Of a DNA stretch of 64,000 nucleotides, positions 52,549-64,000 are shown piece after piece. A program made the translations under genes and the position numbers. A model generated the notes under the pieces. The model had not been told where the DNA came from. It saw nothing but the letters and a program-made list of their open reading frames with translations, and searched no databases. Within the stretch, counting starts at the first letter, position 1. Each line of letters starts with the position of its first letter. The stretch spans positions 478,225,159-478,289,158 of the forward strand of contig OX422221.1 in assembly GCA_949130495.1 (NCBI GenBank), written 5' to 3'. The DNA is from Sambucus nigra. Lineage: Eukaryota > Streptophyta > Magnoliopsida > Dipsacales > Adoxaceae.

Positions 52549-54363
52549 ATGGAGTTTTCCCCATTTTTTAAATTTCGTATTTTCGATGGTTCTAACTACG
52601 CGTATTGGAAAACGCAAATAAAATCGGCACTAAAATCTATCGACGAGAGAGTTTGGTTTTCTGTCGTTAACGGGTGGTCCCCACCTACACATTTAGTAGA
52701 CAATGAACGTGTTCCCAAACCCATCGATAGATGGAGTGAGAATGAATTTAAACTTTTAAATTTTAATTCCCGTGGTTTAAATTCCTTGTTTACGGCGGTC
52801 ACACCGGATGAATTCCGACGCATTATGACGTGTGAAACCGCTAAATAAGGTTGGGATATTTTACAACTCACTCATGAAGGTACTAGTATCGTTAAAGCTT
52901 CGAAACTCCAAAACCTCACCACTCAATTTGAAACCATCAAAATGAACGGAAAAAAAACATTTTGATGAATTTTATGTTAGACTTTCCGATATTTTTAATT
53001 CATCATTTAATTTGGGAGAGAAAATACCCGACAACCGAGTTGTAAAGAAAATTTTAAGGTCCCTACCCGATCGATTTATTCCAAAAGTGATCGTTTTAAA
53101 TTCTTTACCAACTTTAGCCTGTACGAAATTAGAAGAGCTCGTAGGTGTTTTACAAACCTATGAACTAGACATGTTTCCCTCTAAAACTGAAAAGAAAATA
53201 GAAAAGGTCTTTGCTTTAAAAGCCCGAAAAGAGGACAAACAAGTAGTAGAGAGCGAGAGTGATAGTGACTCGGAAGATATGGCCTTGTTTACTAGGAAAT
53301 TTTGAAAATTTCTTAAATTTAACAAAGATAAATTTAAAAATTATTTTAAGAAAATTGAAACTTCTAAGCATGACAAAGCCGAAAAGATCCCTAAAATTCC
53401 TAAAGAAAATTTAAATAGGAACTAGTCAAATAGGTGTTTTGGTTGTGAGGGTTATGGCCATAGGGATTTTGAGTGCCCCACTAAACTAAGAAGAGAGAGT
53501 AAGCAACCTATTTCATATAACACAACCCTTAGTGATAGTGATAAGGAAGAGGGGTCCGATTCCCCCACCTAGCCCAACTTTGTGGATTTTATGTCTTGTC
53601 ATGTGAGTGATAGTGAGCAATCTTCTATTGATGAAATTTTAACACATGACACTTCCAAGGTCAAAGTTTATGATTCCCTTGTTTTTTATGTTAGTGAAAG
53701 TGAAGAAGAAAAAGAGAGTGAAAGTGTGAATGAGGTTGATGAGTTGAACTTCAAAATACTTTTCAAGAACATTATGAAGAATCTATTAAATTAAAAAGAG
53801 CTAATTTGAAGTTAGAAGCAAGTTTAAAAGAGCGTGTCAAGGTCGTTGATGATAGTACGTTAGTTGAAGCCCTTAGGGCACGTGAGAGAGCTCTTCGTGA
53901 GAATATTGAATATTTATAAGGCGAGAGAGATAGCCTTAAAGGTTTAATGGAATACTTAAAAAAGGAGCTTCTCGCATTTGAAGAGTGCAATATTTTATTA
54001 GAGTCTAACATTTTAGAATTACAAAATAAATAAAAAGACTCTAGTAAAGTCAAATTTGATTTGGAGTGTCGTTCGGAGAAATTAGATAAAATATTAGGAA
54101 CAGTCCAAGTTAAAAATGACACTTGTGGTTTAGGCTTCGAAACTTGTAATGAATCTACTCATAAAGCCAAAACCCATGTTTTAGGAGAATCACCTAGGAA
54201 AGCCTTTTGAGATCAATCCTTAGGTACCAATTTTCAACGTATTTTTACTTGTGCACATTGTGGTCGAAAAGATCATCTTAGAAAATTTTGTTTTGATCTT
54301 AAACGAGTTCCTAGAAAATCCCAACGTAAGGCAACCGAGGTAGCCAAGATTCCTACACCCTGA
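52549..54363 (+). pseudogene. gag of E7, decayed
   Basis: ATG at 52549 (MEFSPFFKFRIFDGSNYAYW). It is collinear with E4 gag but broken: a TAA at 52846-52848, a frameshift in an A run near 52950, a TGA near 53303, further stops at about 53420 and 53570 and a frame change near 53795. Knuckles CFGCEGYGHRDFEC (about 53431) and CAHCGRKDHLRKFC (about 54253) remain; they correspond to the first and third knuckles of E4. The C-terminal helical part and the stop at 54361-54363 correspond to the E4 gag end. Confidence 0.82.
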
Positions 54364-56404
54364 GATAGTCACTCGTCATTAGTTTGGGTTAGGAGATCCG
54401 ACTTGGTAACTTTACAAGATAGGATTTTTTATTCTCATTTACTTTCACATGCTTCCTCCCTTGCAAAATCAAAAGGTTGAATGTGTCAGTTTTATTTGCA
54501 TACTTTAGCTTTTGTGCTTCATGTTATATCACCCATGGTAATTGTATGCTTGTTTTAGTCTTTTTCTAGTCTATGCTCCATTCTTAAACACATGCTAGAA
54601 TAATGATTTTTATTTATCTTTTGTATTATACTTATTTCATTTTTGTTTGCACTAAATGAAAAATACAAAAATATTTTTATTTATCATTTGCATTTTATCT
54701 TTTTAGCAATTTAAGATTAATGAAAAATACAAATGATTTTTGTCTGTCTTTTGAGTATATATTTTTTATATTTGGTTAAAAATTTCAAAAACTCAAAAAG
54801 ATTTTTGTTATGTGTGTATTTTAGTTTGACACACTTTATGTGGCATATACTTGTGTTTGAATCCCATCTTTTACGCTCCCATGTGGCTAAAACTTTTGGT
54901 TTAGATTGTCAATCCTTATTATGTTCTTTACCATGCTTACATGGAGAAGTTGAATTTTGTGTTGATTTAAATGGATTCTATTTTTATATGCCTCAATTCA
55001 CACATGCACGAGCTCATTGGAAATTTTAACTTCATATGTATATTTGAGCTTTGTGAGGTATTCTCCTACCAATCTTGTCATCTACATGTTATGTGACCTA
55101 GGAGGACTAGTGCATGTCAAAATCCGTTGCACGTGAGATTTGTGAAATATAAAAAATGTGATATATAAATGTGCACGGGGAAGGGATCTGAAAGGATTTA
55201 TTATCCTTTGCGAATCGTAAGCCACCATTTGTTTGGACCTAAAAGAAATACGTGGTCCAAAGGCCTAAAAGAAAATATGGCATTAAAAAGAAAAATAATT
55301 GCCAAGGCCTATGTTTAGTTCATTTATTCATTCAAAATAATAATATATATGCTTATTGAGGGAGTTTGGATGATATATCAACGGTTTGCACAATGTCCGT
55401 TTATCCTAGTAGCGTTTTCAATGTCATGACTCTATTAGTTTGTCGAATCATCAAAAGTCTAGGCTTGTATGCATTGTTTATGTTTGTTCATTGAGTTCAA
55501 TCTATATTATCACATGAGGTTATATTCAAATGTGTTGAAGTTTGCAATCAATTAAGAACTTCGTGAACATGTTTTAAGTGATTGGGTCTAAATTTAATTA
55601 TTTCTAGTTCACACCCCAACACTTCTGTTTCCATATGACACATTTTTTCCATACGAGTGTGAAAAACTTATTATGTTTTGTGTCATTTTGGTGTCTATAT
55701 ATATATGTGTGTACTTATGCTTAGTGTGAATATATTGTGTATACACATATATGATATTGTGTTTGTTTTTGGTCTTTGCCTTGCTTTTCTAGTCCATCTA
55801 TGCTTTAATTCATAATTGGTATCCATCTTGTTGCATTCTTTGTTGATATCACATGCTTAATACTTTATATATCATATTGGTATCATTGTATTCCATCTTA
55901 GTTGGTATCCGATGTTATTTGTTGGATTAGTTGAATTTCAGTTGCCTATGTGCTTTAATGTTCTCATCACTTAATGCACTAATGCATGTTTATCTTGTTA
56001 TCCCATTTTATTTATCCCTTGTTTATTTTAAAGGGTGTATATTCTTTAATAGGGGGAGATAAGTTAAGTTTTGATTCTTTAGCCTTTGTCTATTCCTGAA
56101 CAAAAAGGGGGAGAATGATAGGGAGAGAATTGGTATCTAAACCTATCGTATCTTAGTTTAGGGAATTCATTTAGGGGGAGTATTTATTTTTGCATTTAAT
56201 ATATTGATATTTCCTATGCGTTTGATAGTTTGCTTAACTGTGCAGGAATTATTCTAATGGCAACGTTCATCATCGGGCAAATATATTGATCCTTGGGTTG
56301 TTTGAGTCAAGCATTGTATTTTTATTTTGGGTGGGATATTTTTTAGTTTAGTAGAGCTTCATGGCCCTTTAGGATTTTTATTTGGTTTTTGTCCCAGAAT
56401 AGCC
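54364..56404 (+). other. noncoding 3' region of E7
   Basis: 2.04 kb without pol. The block at about 55159-55400 resembles E4 33908-34205. A second purine tract AAAAAGGGGGAGAATGA lies at 56102-56118 in a TTTGTCTATTCCTGAAC context, and a third, AGGGGGAGATAAG, lies near 56051. Confidence 0.65.
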
Positions 56405-56417
56405 AAAGGGGGAGATT
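56405..56417 (+). promoter_or_regulatory. polypurine tract of E7
   Basis: AAAGGGGGAGATT abuts TGTAAGGACCC. The preceding TTTTGTCCCAGAATAGCC is nearly the same in E8 (minus strand, 63794-63812). Confidence 0.88.
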
Positions 56418-57683
56418 TGTAAGGACCCAAATTTCCAATTGAGTCCTTTGTAGTTTGGGATCAATTCCGGACAAAAACATTTGAATCATAGGATAGAGTT
56501 CAAGTTTATCCATTCAACCCTATGACGTGTTTGTTGAAGCCGTAGCGGCTAAGATATTAAAGCTTCATCAAATGTCGTGTGTGTTGTGCCTCATTTCTAC
56601 GTCATCAACATGGTTCCATTGCTCCTAAGGTATGAATTCATTTTAATATATATATATACTCGCAGATGCCCGTGTTCGAGGGCACGGCAATAAATTTTCC
56701 CCCGTGATAAAACCCAACCTATAATAACCAGCCTTTTTTAAAAAAAAAAACTTTAAAAAAAAATATTTTTTTAAATATTTTTTATAAAAAAAAATATTTA
56801 AAAAAAATTATTTTAAAAAATATATATTCTTAAAAAAATAATAAGATAATAATGTATATATGTATCCATGCATGTGTATGCATGCAACACATAAAATGCC
56901 ATGGATGTTTATCATGCATGTTTATCATTCATAAGTTACTATTCATAACACCATTGTCCCATATTATATAGATATATATATATAGGAGCTTGGAACATTA
57001 TTTATTGGGTGTATTTTAAAATTTTATTTTGGGTGTTGGTATTTTTTTGTTAAACATTGTTTTGAATTCATAGTTCTAAATATTTTGTTCTCGGACACCT
57101 TTCAGTAGAAAAATCATATCAAATTAAAAAAAAAAATAGAAAAATACGAAACTAGCGGCCACACGTTCATATCGAAATTATATAGCATGGTCTAAGATCT
57201 CTTTAGATAGGTCGTTCTAATATCCTCGTTCGAACGAGAAGTTGTTCAAACCAGTTTTCAAACGAGTTTTTTTTTTCATTCTGTCTCTTCGTTAGAAGTC
57301 TCGTTCGAACGAGATTTCTACAAAAAAAATAGCGGAAACAGTTTTAAGCCAGTTTTTTCCACTTTTCTACTACTTTGCTCCACTTCCTTTTTGACATACT
57401 TCTTAAGTGCGGGAACTAACTTTTTGAAGACAACTTTTTCACATTTATAAGAGTCATTAGAGCAATATACTTTGAAGAAAAAGTTCATTTTTTTTTGTGT
57501 TAAGTTTTATGGAGTAAATTCCTTTCCAAACGCAGATACACCCATATGTTTGTCTATATCCAAGTTTCAACATGTATATATATATTGCTTGGAGTGTTTG
57601 GCACCGGTTTTCTCTACACCATTGAAGGAGAGAGTTTGAGCTTTCTTTTCAACTCATAAGGGAGAAGAGCTTTGTTTGATGTG
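56418..57683 (+). repeat. 3' LTR of E7, 3'-truncated
   Basis: TGTAAGGACCC start. It contains an A/T-rich stretch with long A and T runs (56730-56850), a small hairpin with arms TGCCC / GGGCA near 56667-56687, and palindromes at 57219-57320 with the 26-base segment shared with E3 (57289-57314). Similarity to the 5' LTR ends at GATGTG (57683), where LINE sequence begins. Confidence 0.75.
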
Positions 57684-59510
57684 TTAAAAAGTGGAACTTA
57701 AAAGTGTTTGGGAATATCTATAAAAAACTTTTCAAAGACAAATAAGATCTTTTGAAGGTTCAATATGATAAGGATAAATTTGACCACAATCATGCAAGAG
57801 ACTCTTTAGAAATTCAAGCCAAAGATATTTCAGTAGAGGCATAAAACTTGTAGAGTCCTTTTGGAGAGATAAATCTAAGTTTAAGTGTAAATATTATGGT
57901 TATAGGTGCATAACTTTCTTCCACAAATATGTTAAGCATAAAAGCGCCACCAATTCTATTTCCATGATAATAAATGATGATGTTATTCTGACAGTTCGTT
58001 CCTAAATCAAAGATCATATTATGGAATTGTTTTTCTCTGTGCATGCCAGCAATCCAAAAAACTGCTCTAGGTCCAGATGGTTTTTGTGTTACGTTTTATC
58101 AGAAATGTTGGGAAATTATCAAAAGATGACGTCTGTAAATCCATCTCGAGTTTCTTTCATCTCAACTAGATTCTTCCCGGCTTCAATTCAAATCATATTT
58201 CTCTTATTCCTAAAGTTGTCGATGGTGATTCTATATCTAGGTACAAGCCCATTTCTCTTATTAATTTTGGTTCCAAAATCATCACTAAAATTTTAGCTAA
58301 TGGGCTCTCTATCATTGCTGCAAGAATAATCTCTCCAAATATCCAAATAAGACATTCCTCATACCATGAAGAAACTTCATCCACTCTATCTCATTATCTT
58401 CTAAGAGCTTCAAACTTTTGGATTACAATGTTTTGGTGGTAATATAGGCATCAAAATTGACGTTTTAAAGGCCTTTGATACTCCTGATTGGGGTTTCCTA
58501 ATCAAAGTTCTTAAGTCTTTGGATTTTGTGATGGTTTTATCAGTTGGATTTCTGCCATTCTTAATTTTCCTAAGTATTTAGTGCTTATTAATGGATCTCC
58601 ATGTGGATAGCTTAGTTTCTCTATGGGAGTAGGTCAGGGACATCCCATTTATCCTCATCTCTTATGCTTTATAGAAGATGTTCTAAGTACATCCTTGACT
58701 TTGAAAGTCCAAGAAGGTAACATCAAATGTATATCCTCTCGTGGATCATTCAAGGCTCCTACACATCTCATATATGTTGATAATGTTATGATTTATTGTA
58801 GGGGAGACAATTCTTCCATAACTAATGTTATTGAAATATTTGACAACTACGCTCAATGATGTGGTCAACTTGGGAATAAATCTAAATGTAACATCTATTT
58901 TGGGATATGATCTCAACCTAGAAAAGGTAAAGATAAAGATTAAATTAAAGGGATGGTAGGAAAAATGTTTTCCATGGTAGCTAGATTGGAGTTATAAAGT
59001 AAGTGGTTCAACGGTTTCTTCATCACAGTTTAAGGCTTGAAAATGTCTAGTTTCTTTGATTAAAATAGTCGATGAGTGGATTAGATGCTTTTTGTGGACT
59101 AGATATACTTGTAACAGAAAATCAATAATTTTTTTCTTAGAAAAATATTTGTTCTCCTTTATGGGAAGGTGGTCTTAATATTAGAGGTCTTCATTGCCTC
59201 AATAAAGTTTCTCTTCTTAAACAAGCTGGGATTCACTTAGAAGATACATTTGGCCAGACTTCCTCAAAAATAGATTTCATCCATTGGAATATGATAAATC
59301 ATAAATATTTAGTTATATTTGTCATGGTTATAAGGAAGCTTCCACTCAATTAAAATTGATGCTCGCTGGATTATTGGCAAGGGTAGTTCTATTCATTTAT
59401 GGTCAGATAATCGGTTGGGAGTACTGACCAAGACAACTCCATCTCCAGATTTATAGGACTTACCAATGATCATGTTATGTTGAAAAATTCTTATTTTTGT
59501 GTATAAATTG
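57684..59510 (+). pseudogene. L1-type LINE ORF2 fragment (RT), 5'-truncated
   Basis: Starts inside ORF2 (VKKWNLKVFGNIYKK is typical of the segment between endonuclease and RT); no endonuclease is present. RT motifs: TALGPDGFCVTFYQ (about 58050), SRYKPISLINFGSKIITK (about 58240), LINGSPCG and GVGQGHPIYPHLL (about 58625). The catalytic box is degraded to YVDNVMIYC (about 58785) where Y-A-D-D is expected. A thumb and downstream region (IRCFLWT; GGLNIRGL) reach about 59500. Many stops. 5' truncation is normal for LINE copies and explains the abrupt joint with E7. Confidence 0.85.
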
Positions 59511-60475
59511 ACGTTCGACTAATTTTAAAATTGATAAATATAGAATAAACATATAATTTTCAAGTCATTGGAGAGAACCAAATATAATTAGAGAAATGGT
59601 CAAGAAAAATGATGAAATATATATGACCATCACTTGACATAGTAGGGGAGGGACCCCAGACATCACTAAAAAATAAATGCAATACATAGTTAAAGGACTT
59701 GACACAATATGGTAGGTGCTATTTTGTAGACTTTCCCATGTGACATGCGACACAGACATGTGGTTGACTTGAGTAATCTCATGGAAAATTATTCTGACGA
59801 AGAACTTGATGTAGAGTGTGACCAAGATGATTGTGCCAATAGTTGGTGGATACTTTTGCAGCATGGAAAGCTGGTGGTGGAGGTGACACCATGGAGGAGA
59901 GGGTGTAAAGACCATTACTACTCGGGCCGTGAAAAAGAGGCTTCTGGGTGAGATAATCCTTCACAATACAAAATGACGGATGGAATTCAAAAAACCCATC
60001 ATATCATGTGTAATTTTTTCATGGGAGAGAAGAGATTTTGAAATATTATGGACAATGCAGAGAATTATTAAGTTTGAGATTGGAAGAAGTTGTAATATTA
60101 GTAATACCAATATGTGATACAAAGACACCCTTACCATTACCGATATAAACAGTGTCACTGCCATGATATTCAAAAGGGTGGTGGAGATTAGTTAGATCTG
60201 GAGTAACATGATGTGACTCACCCATGTCAGGAAGCCATGCATTGTAGGGAAAAGTTGTGGTAGGGAGGAGGCTCGGTTAAGAAGATAGAGAGTGAGTGTA
60301 GTGAGAAGAAAGGTTGGTAGGGTGAGAAACAGTAAAACGGTGAGGGCATGAAGTAACAGTGTGGTGGATAGCACAACAAATTTGACAATATTGGCAATAG
60401 TCATTACAAATGGTGGGAAACCGGGAAAATAGACCCCAAATCCTCCTCCCCATTCTCACTATACCTCTCTTCAAT
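59510..60475 (-). pseudogene. copia gag end, protease and start of integrase, inverted
   Basis: Minus strand, from 60475 leftward. A knuckle CQICCAIHHTVTSC (about 60395) is followed by protease WLPDMGESHHVTPDLTNL (about 60230, where DMG replaces D-S-G). Then YHGSDTVYIGNG, and the integrase beginning with YWHNHLGH (about 59850) and SDVWGPSP (about 59640). The core stops soon after, near 59565. Stops and frameshifts are frequent. It is a copia lineage different from E5. Confidence 0.75.
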
Positions 60476-61964
60476 CATCTGAGACCATATGTTTCACTAT
60501 TGCAAACTCTGATACTAAATGGCGCAATACCAAGGCCCAAGAAATAATTGAACTTATTCAAAATCAGACCCGGTCTCTTATTCCACCACCCGACATGAAC
60601 ATACTTGGTTGGAAGTGGGTATACCGGATTAAACTCAACGCAAATGTTCCAATGATCGTTACAAATCCAGTTTAGTTGCAAACGTATTTCATCAATATTA
60701 TGGCCTTGATTATAACGAGAAATTTAGTTTGATTGTTAAAGGCACAACTATTTGCATCATTCTCTCAAATGCTCTCTCCTAGGGCTGGAAAATTCCTTAA
60801 CTAGATGTTAATAATGATTTCCTTCATGGTTTTTTAAATTTTCATGTTTATATTGAACAACCACTGGATTTTAAAGATCCCTCCAATACTCATTTTGTTT
60901 GCAAAATTTCACTGATCTATCTGTGGTCTTAAATAAGCACCACATGCTTGGTTTCATCATCTCACCCAATTCCTCCACACCCATCACTTTTTTTAATCCA
61001 AAAATGACTCCTCCTTCTTCATTTACAAATCTGGTGGTACTCTCATCTATTTTCTAATCAAATTCTCGACACTGGAAATTATGATATATTTTTCTAGACC
61101 CTTGTTACCACCATTAATAGTCAATTCTCTCTTCAAAATCTTGTCTCACTTGACAATATCCTTGGCATTGAAGTGATACATACTCCCCCTGGTTGTATTC
61201 TCTCTCAGTATCTCTACATCTTTGAGCTTCTCCACCATCATGGGATTTCCGATTCCAAACGTTTTCCACTTCTATATCCACCACTACAACTCCTTCCCAA
61301 CACAATGGCACCCTTCAATATGTCACTCTCACTCGAGTAGATATAACCCTTTCCATTAATAAAGCATGTCAATTTATGTATCAACCCACTAATAACCACT
61401 AGTCCTTTGTCAAACGTATTTTTTTCTACCTTAATCACACTCCCTTCAATGGACTCCATCTCTCCAAATCCTCTTATATCAATCGTTAAATATTTACGGA
61501 TTTTGATTTGGGAGGATGTGATGATGATAACAAATCTAAAAATTATTATGCCATTTACTTTGGTTTGAATGTTATACAATAGAAATAGAAGAAAGAGACA
61601 ACTGTCTCACATTCCTCAACTAAATCATATAAATCAATGGTGGATGCCACTACTGAATTACTTTGCATATAATCTCTACTAAGAGAGTTGAATCTCCTGC
61701 CTTCCACTCCACCTTTTATTTAGTGTGACAACATTAGTGCTAACTATCTTTCAACAAATATTGTCCTTCATGCTCGAACAAAACATGTTGAAATTGATTT
61801 TCATTTGGTTTGTGACCACGTTTACAAGTAGTCCTTACAAGTGCAATTCATTTCCACTGATGATCAAATAGCAGATATATTTACAAAGGGCCTGCCCTCC
61901 TCCAAGTTTCGATTCATACGTGACAACTTAACGGTTCTAACTCCTTCACCATCCACTTGCAGGG
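60476..61964 (+). pseudogene. copia reverse transcriptase and RNase H fragment
   Basis: Plus strand: KWRNTKAQEIIELIQNQT (about 60520), ILGWKWVYRIKLNAN (about 60600), the LDVNNAFLHG-like segment (about 60800) and YIEQPLDFKDPSNTHFVCKI (about 60850). A long tract of broken RNase H ends with DDQIADIFTKGLPSSKFRF (about 61860-61910). It faces away from the gag-protease piece on the other strand, so the element was rearranged by inversion. LTRs were not recognised. Confidence 0.75.
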
Positions 61965-62582
61965 CCATATTGACTAAGCCTACTCTACCTACAAATTTAT
62001 AGGAGCTATCAATGATCGTGTGTTGTTAAAAATTTCTAATCTAATATTTATACTTCCATAAAAGACTCAATCAAGAGTTGTATATATTTTTTCACCAGTT
62101 GGTCAGGGATTATAATGAGAATACAAAACTGAAATATTAAAGTAAAGCTTCATCAAAGCCTTTATCTCTTAGTAACAAGGTTCAAATTATCAACTCTTAT
62201 TTCATCTTATGAGGGAAGCCTTGATTCCTCTCAATTATAATTTTGGGTTTATGATTTTTTTTGTGATGAAAATCGATCTCCTCCTCAACATTTATCTCTA
62301 AATATCCTCAAATTCTTGCTCATATTCATCAAGTCTGCTTCTTGTCAAAGATTTTGATGATGTTCTTATTTCACCAAACAACTTTGTCGGTGTTATTTCT
62401 TTCAAAAATGCCTTTGATTTTATGAGAATCTATAAATCTATGCATTCTTCCTATAATAAAATTTGCTAGTGCTTTATTATTCCTAGAGTTTAATTGACCC
62501 TTTAGAATGTTGAAAATTCTAGTGCCTTGGGTTTTGTACTAAAACACCACCAATTTTTACTTTTCATAATTTCTATAAACTT
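61965..62582 (+). pseudogene. LINE ORF2 C-terminal fragment
   Basis: The first ~80 bases resemble 59430-59510 (TTTATAGGA, ATCAATGATCGTG) at roughly 70 percent. Then comes the C-terminal part of a plant LINE ORF2: DDVLISPNNFVGVISFKNAF (about 62350) and an IIPRV-like segment leading toward the zinc-binding tail. It is probably the continuation of, or a second copy related to, the LINE on the left. Broken by stops; ended by E8. Confidence 0.6.
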
Positions 62583-63780
62583 TGCATCAATTTAATACCG
62601 CAAGTGTTGTGTAAAATAGTTAAACCAATTTTAGTCATGACCTAAGCATGCATCTAGGTGATTGTAATAAATAATAAAATAAGTAAATCACAACATGACG
62701 ATGTACGAGGAAAACCCATAATGGCAAAAACCTCGGATGGCCTAGCCACACCAGTCCACTATGATATAGATAGTTTAAAACAGTAAGTTAGACTTATTCA
62801 CATATCCAATGCCTTCAAGCCTTGATGCCCTTCCTCGTTACTTGTAACCTTTTTGCAACCACTGTTAACACCTTCTAACAGTCACACACTGAAGGCACTT
62901 TCCCACGTCTTGGTATTCCACTAATCATACTTGTCTCGTGATCAGTTCAACTAGTGCACAACACAAATGCGATGTCCATTGCTGGAAATGCTCTTCACAG
63001 ATAGAGAAAACCACTTTGATGCAAAACACAAGATATCTCAAATAGACATGGATGTATGATTCTAGGATCTCAAACTTGGGTGTAAACTAGGATTTCAAAA
63101 AAAATGATCACAAAAGACCACTTGAACTTGGAGATAGTTTTGAAAGAGTTTTTGGACTCAAGAGATATGTAAAAGTTCAAAGAAAACCTCTGCTCCGCAA
63201 TCCTATTTATAAAAAGTTTGCTAAAAATGAGATAAAAATGAAAAATGAAAGGAAAACTCAACTTTAAAAAGCATGCCACCTCGTTCGAAAGAAGTCATAA
63301 GGCTCATTCAAATGAAAGCCTAGTCTCATTTGAACCAACGTCTAATAATATATCCAACGAAAAACAAGTGAATAATTACAAATAATCGTTTAAAGTTTTT
63401 GCTGGATTCTTAGTTCTAATAAGGTTCAACAACTCGATTTAGACAACATCACCAAGGTCATTCGAATGACTAACATAACTTTTTAAAACTCATTTTAAAA
63501 CCTTTTATAACCATTTTATAAAAACAGCACCCAAAACTAAATTCAGCGATCAAACATAAATATCCATTCGTACCTCATTAAGATCTCTCGAATGTTGAAG
63601 ACAAAACTCTCCTTGAAACATGATGTCTCTTTATCTTGGCTGTTATGGTATTTAGTAACACATAATAGGCTAGAAGGGAAAACAAATCAAATCCCGGCAT
63701 ATGACTCAAACAAGTTTTGTACAATTAATGAATAAAGGCAATACGTACAAATTGACTCAATTCGAAAACTTGTCCTTACA
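62583..63780 (-). repeat. 3' LTR of E8
   Basis: About 1,198 bp; the left limit is uncertain by tens of bases. TATA-like TATAAATA on the minus strand at 63211-63204. Palindromic motifs lie at 63280-63340 (CTCGTTCGAAAG, TCATTCAAATGA) and 63457-63470 (GTCATTCGAATGAC, a perfect palindrome), upstream of the TATA box on that strand. Confidence 0.65.
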
Positions 63781-63795
63781 AATCTCCCCTTTTGG
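63781..63795 (-). promoter_or_regulatory. polypurine tract of E8
   Basis: On the minus strand CCAAAAGGGGAGATT abuts the LTR start TGTAAGG. It is preceded by TTTTGTCCCGGAATAG, almost as in E7. Confidence 0.85.
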
Positions 63796-64000
63796 CTATT
63801 CCGGGACAAAACTCAAAAAAATAACCTACCGGGTTGTCAATCTCACTAAGGCTCAATTCCCTATCAGAGAAGGAAATAAATATATATGTCTGACCAACAT
63901 AAACTTGAGTAGCTTTCCTCGTGTATAAAATGTTGACGCATCGTTGTTAACCTGCACACTTTAACACACATTTCAAATGAAACTTAAATATAATAATATA

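Larger units (their letters stand above)
51271..57683 (+). mobile_element. E7: older gag-only sirevirus-type element
   Basis: 5' LTR lacking its beginning (to 52483), PBS-like site, decayed gag (52549-54363), a 2-kb noncoding 3' region, PPT and 3' LTR (56418-57683, cut off by the LINE). As in E4, nothing resembling pol is present between gag and the 3' LTR. Gag and the 3' noncoding block are related to E4, so gag-only structure predates the split of the two families. Confidence 0.82.
62583..64000 (-). mobile_element. E8: LTR and 3' internal end of a sirevirus-type element
   Basis: Minus orientation. The LTR begins TGTAAGGACAAG at 63780 and its end is placed at about 62583 (TGATGCA). Internal sequence with the PPT lies to the right, up to the window edge. 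PPT context, LTR termini and the CACCTAGATGCATGCTTAGG block (about 62650) match E7 and E4. No coding sequence is visible in the 220 internal bases. Confidence 0.75.

Noticed and set aside
56640..56960. Possible Helitron or other transposon in the E7 3' LTR
   Set aside because: A small hairpin and A/T-rich runs are present, but no diagnostic termini or target site could be confirmed, and the 5' LTR lacks this part for comparison.

Overview
The window is intergenic nuclear DNA of a flowering plant. No convincing single-copy host gene, rRNA or tRNA gene was found. Nearly everything recognisable is a plant transposable element: Ty3/gypsy elements of the Tat lineage (second archaeal-type RNase H) and the chromovirus lineage, Ty1/copia elements of the Sirevirus (SIRE/Maximus) lineage, a degenerate plant L1-type LINE, a scrambled second copia element, foldback/MITE-like pieces and decayed tandem repeats. 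The species cannot be named from this sequence.

Layout. E1 (1-1884, minus) is a partial Tat-lineage gypsy element. Its LTR ends exactly inside the 5' LTR of a related element, E2 (1885-27509, plus). E2 carries a decayed gag-pol (2734-9202). Beyond pol it carries an antisense multi-segment gene (25380 down to 9621) whose main exon is an open 518-codon reading frame with a plant mobile domain (PMD). A chromovirus, E3 (12378-23480, minus, TSD CCTCC, 2,993-bp LTRs), is inserted in that antisense gene. A small foldback element (27521-27695) follows the E2 3' LTR. Next comes a degenerate tandem repeat of about 158 bp (29390-36430). It is interrupted by E4 (30293-35872, TSD ATAGG), a very young gag-only sirevirus-type element. 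E5 (36844-46792, TSD TGCTT) is a full-length but mutated sirevirus. After it lies an old tandem repeat of about 770-bp units (47930-49657) with a foldback insert. E6 (49658-51270) is the 5' part of an E4-like element, fused to E7 (51271-57683), an older gag-only element. A 5'-truncated LINE (57684-59510 and 61965-62582), a copia element broken by an inversion (59510-61964) and the minus-strand LTR of another sirevirus-type element, E8 (62583-64000), finish the window.

How the parts relate. Relative ages from paired LTRs are: E4 youngest (1 mismatch in 958), then E3 (about 49 in 2,993, counted by eye), then E5 (a few percent), with E1/E2, E7, the LINE and the tandem repeats oldest. E4, E6 and E7 share one gag family and none shows any pol. 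E4 and E7 also share a conserved 3' noncoding block, which suggests a long-lived non-autonomous lineage that borrows enzymes in trans.

Most interesting signal. LTRs of E3, E4, E6, E7 and E8 carry clustered short palindromes rich in CpG; where a TATA-like box can be seen (E3, E4, E6, E8) the cluster lies upstream of it. Two sequence types occur: CCGGA-N4-TCCGG (E4, E6) and CTCGTTCGAACGAG and relatives (E3, E7, E8). A 26-bp stretch containing the second type is identical between E3, a Ty3/gypsy element, and E7, a Ty1/copia-type element. Palindromic LTR cis-regions are known from maize sireviruses; sharing of the same module across the two superfamilies is what deserves checking.
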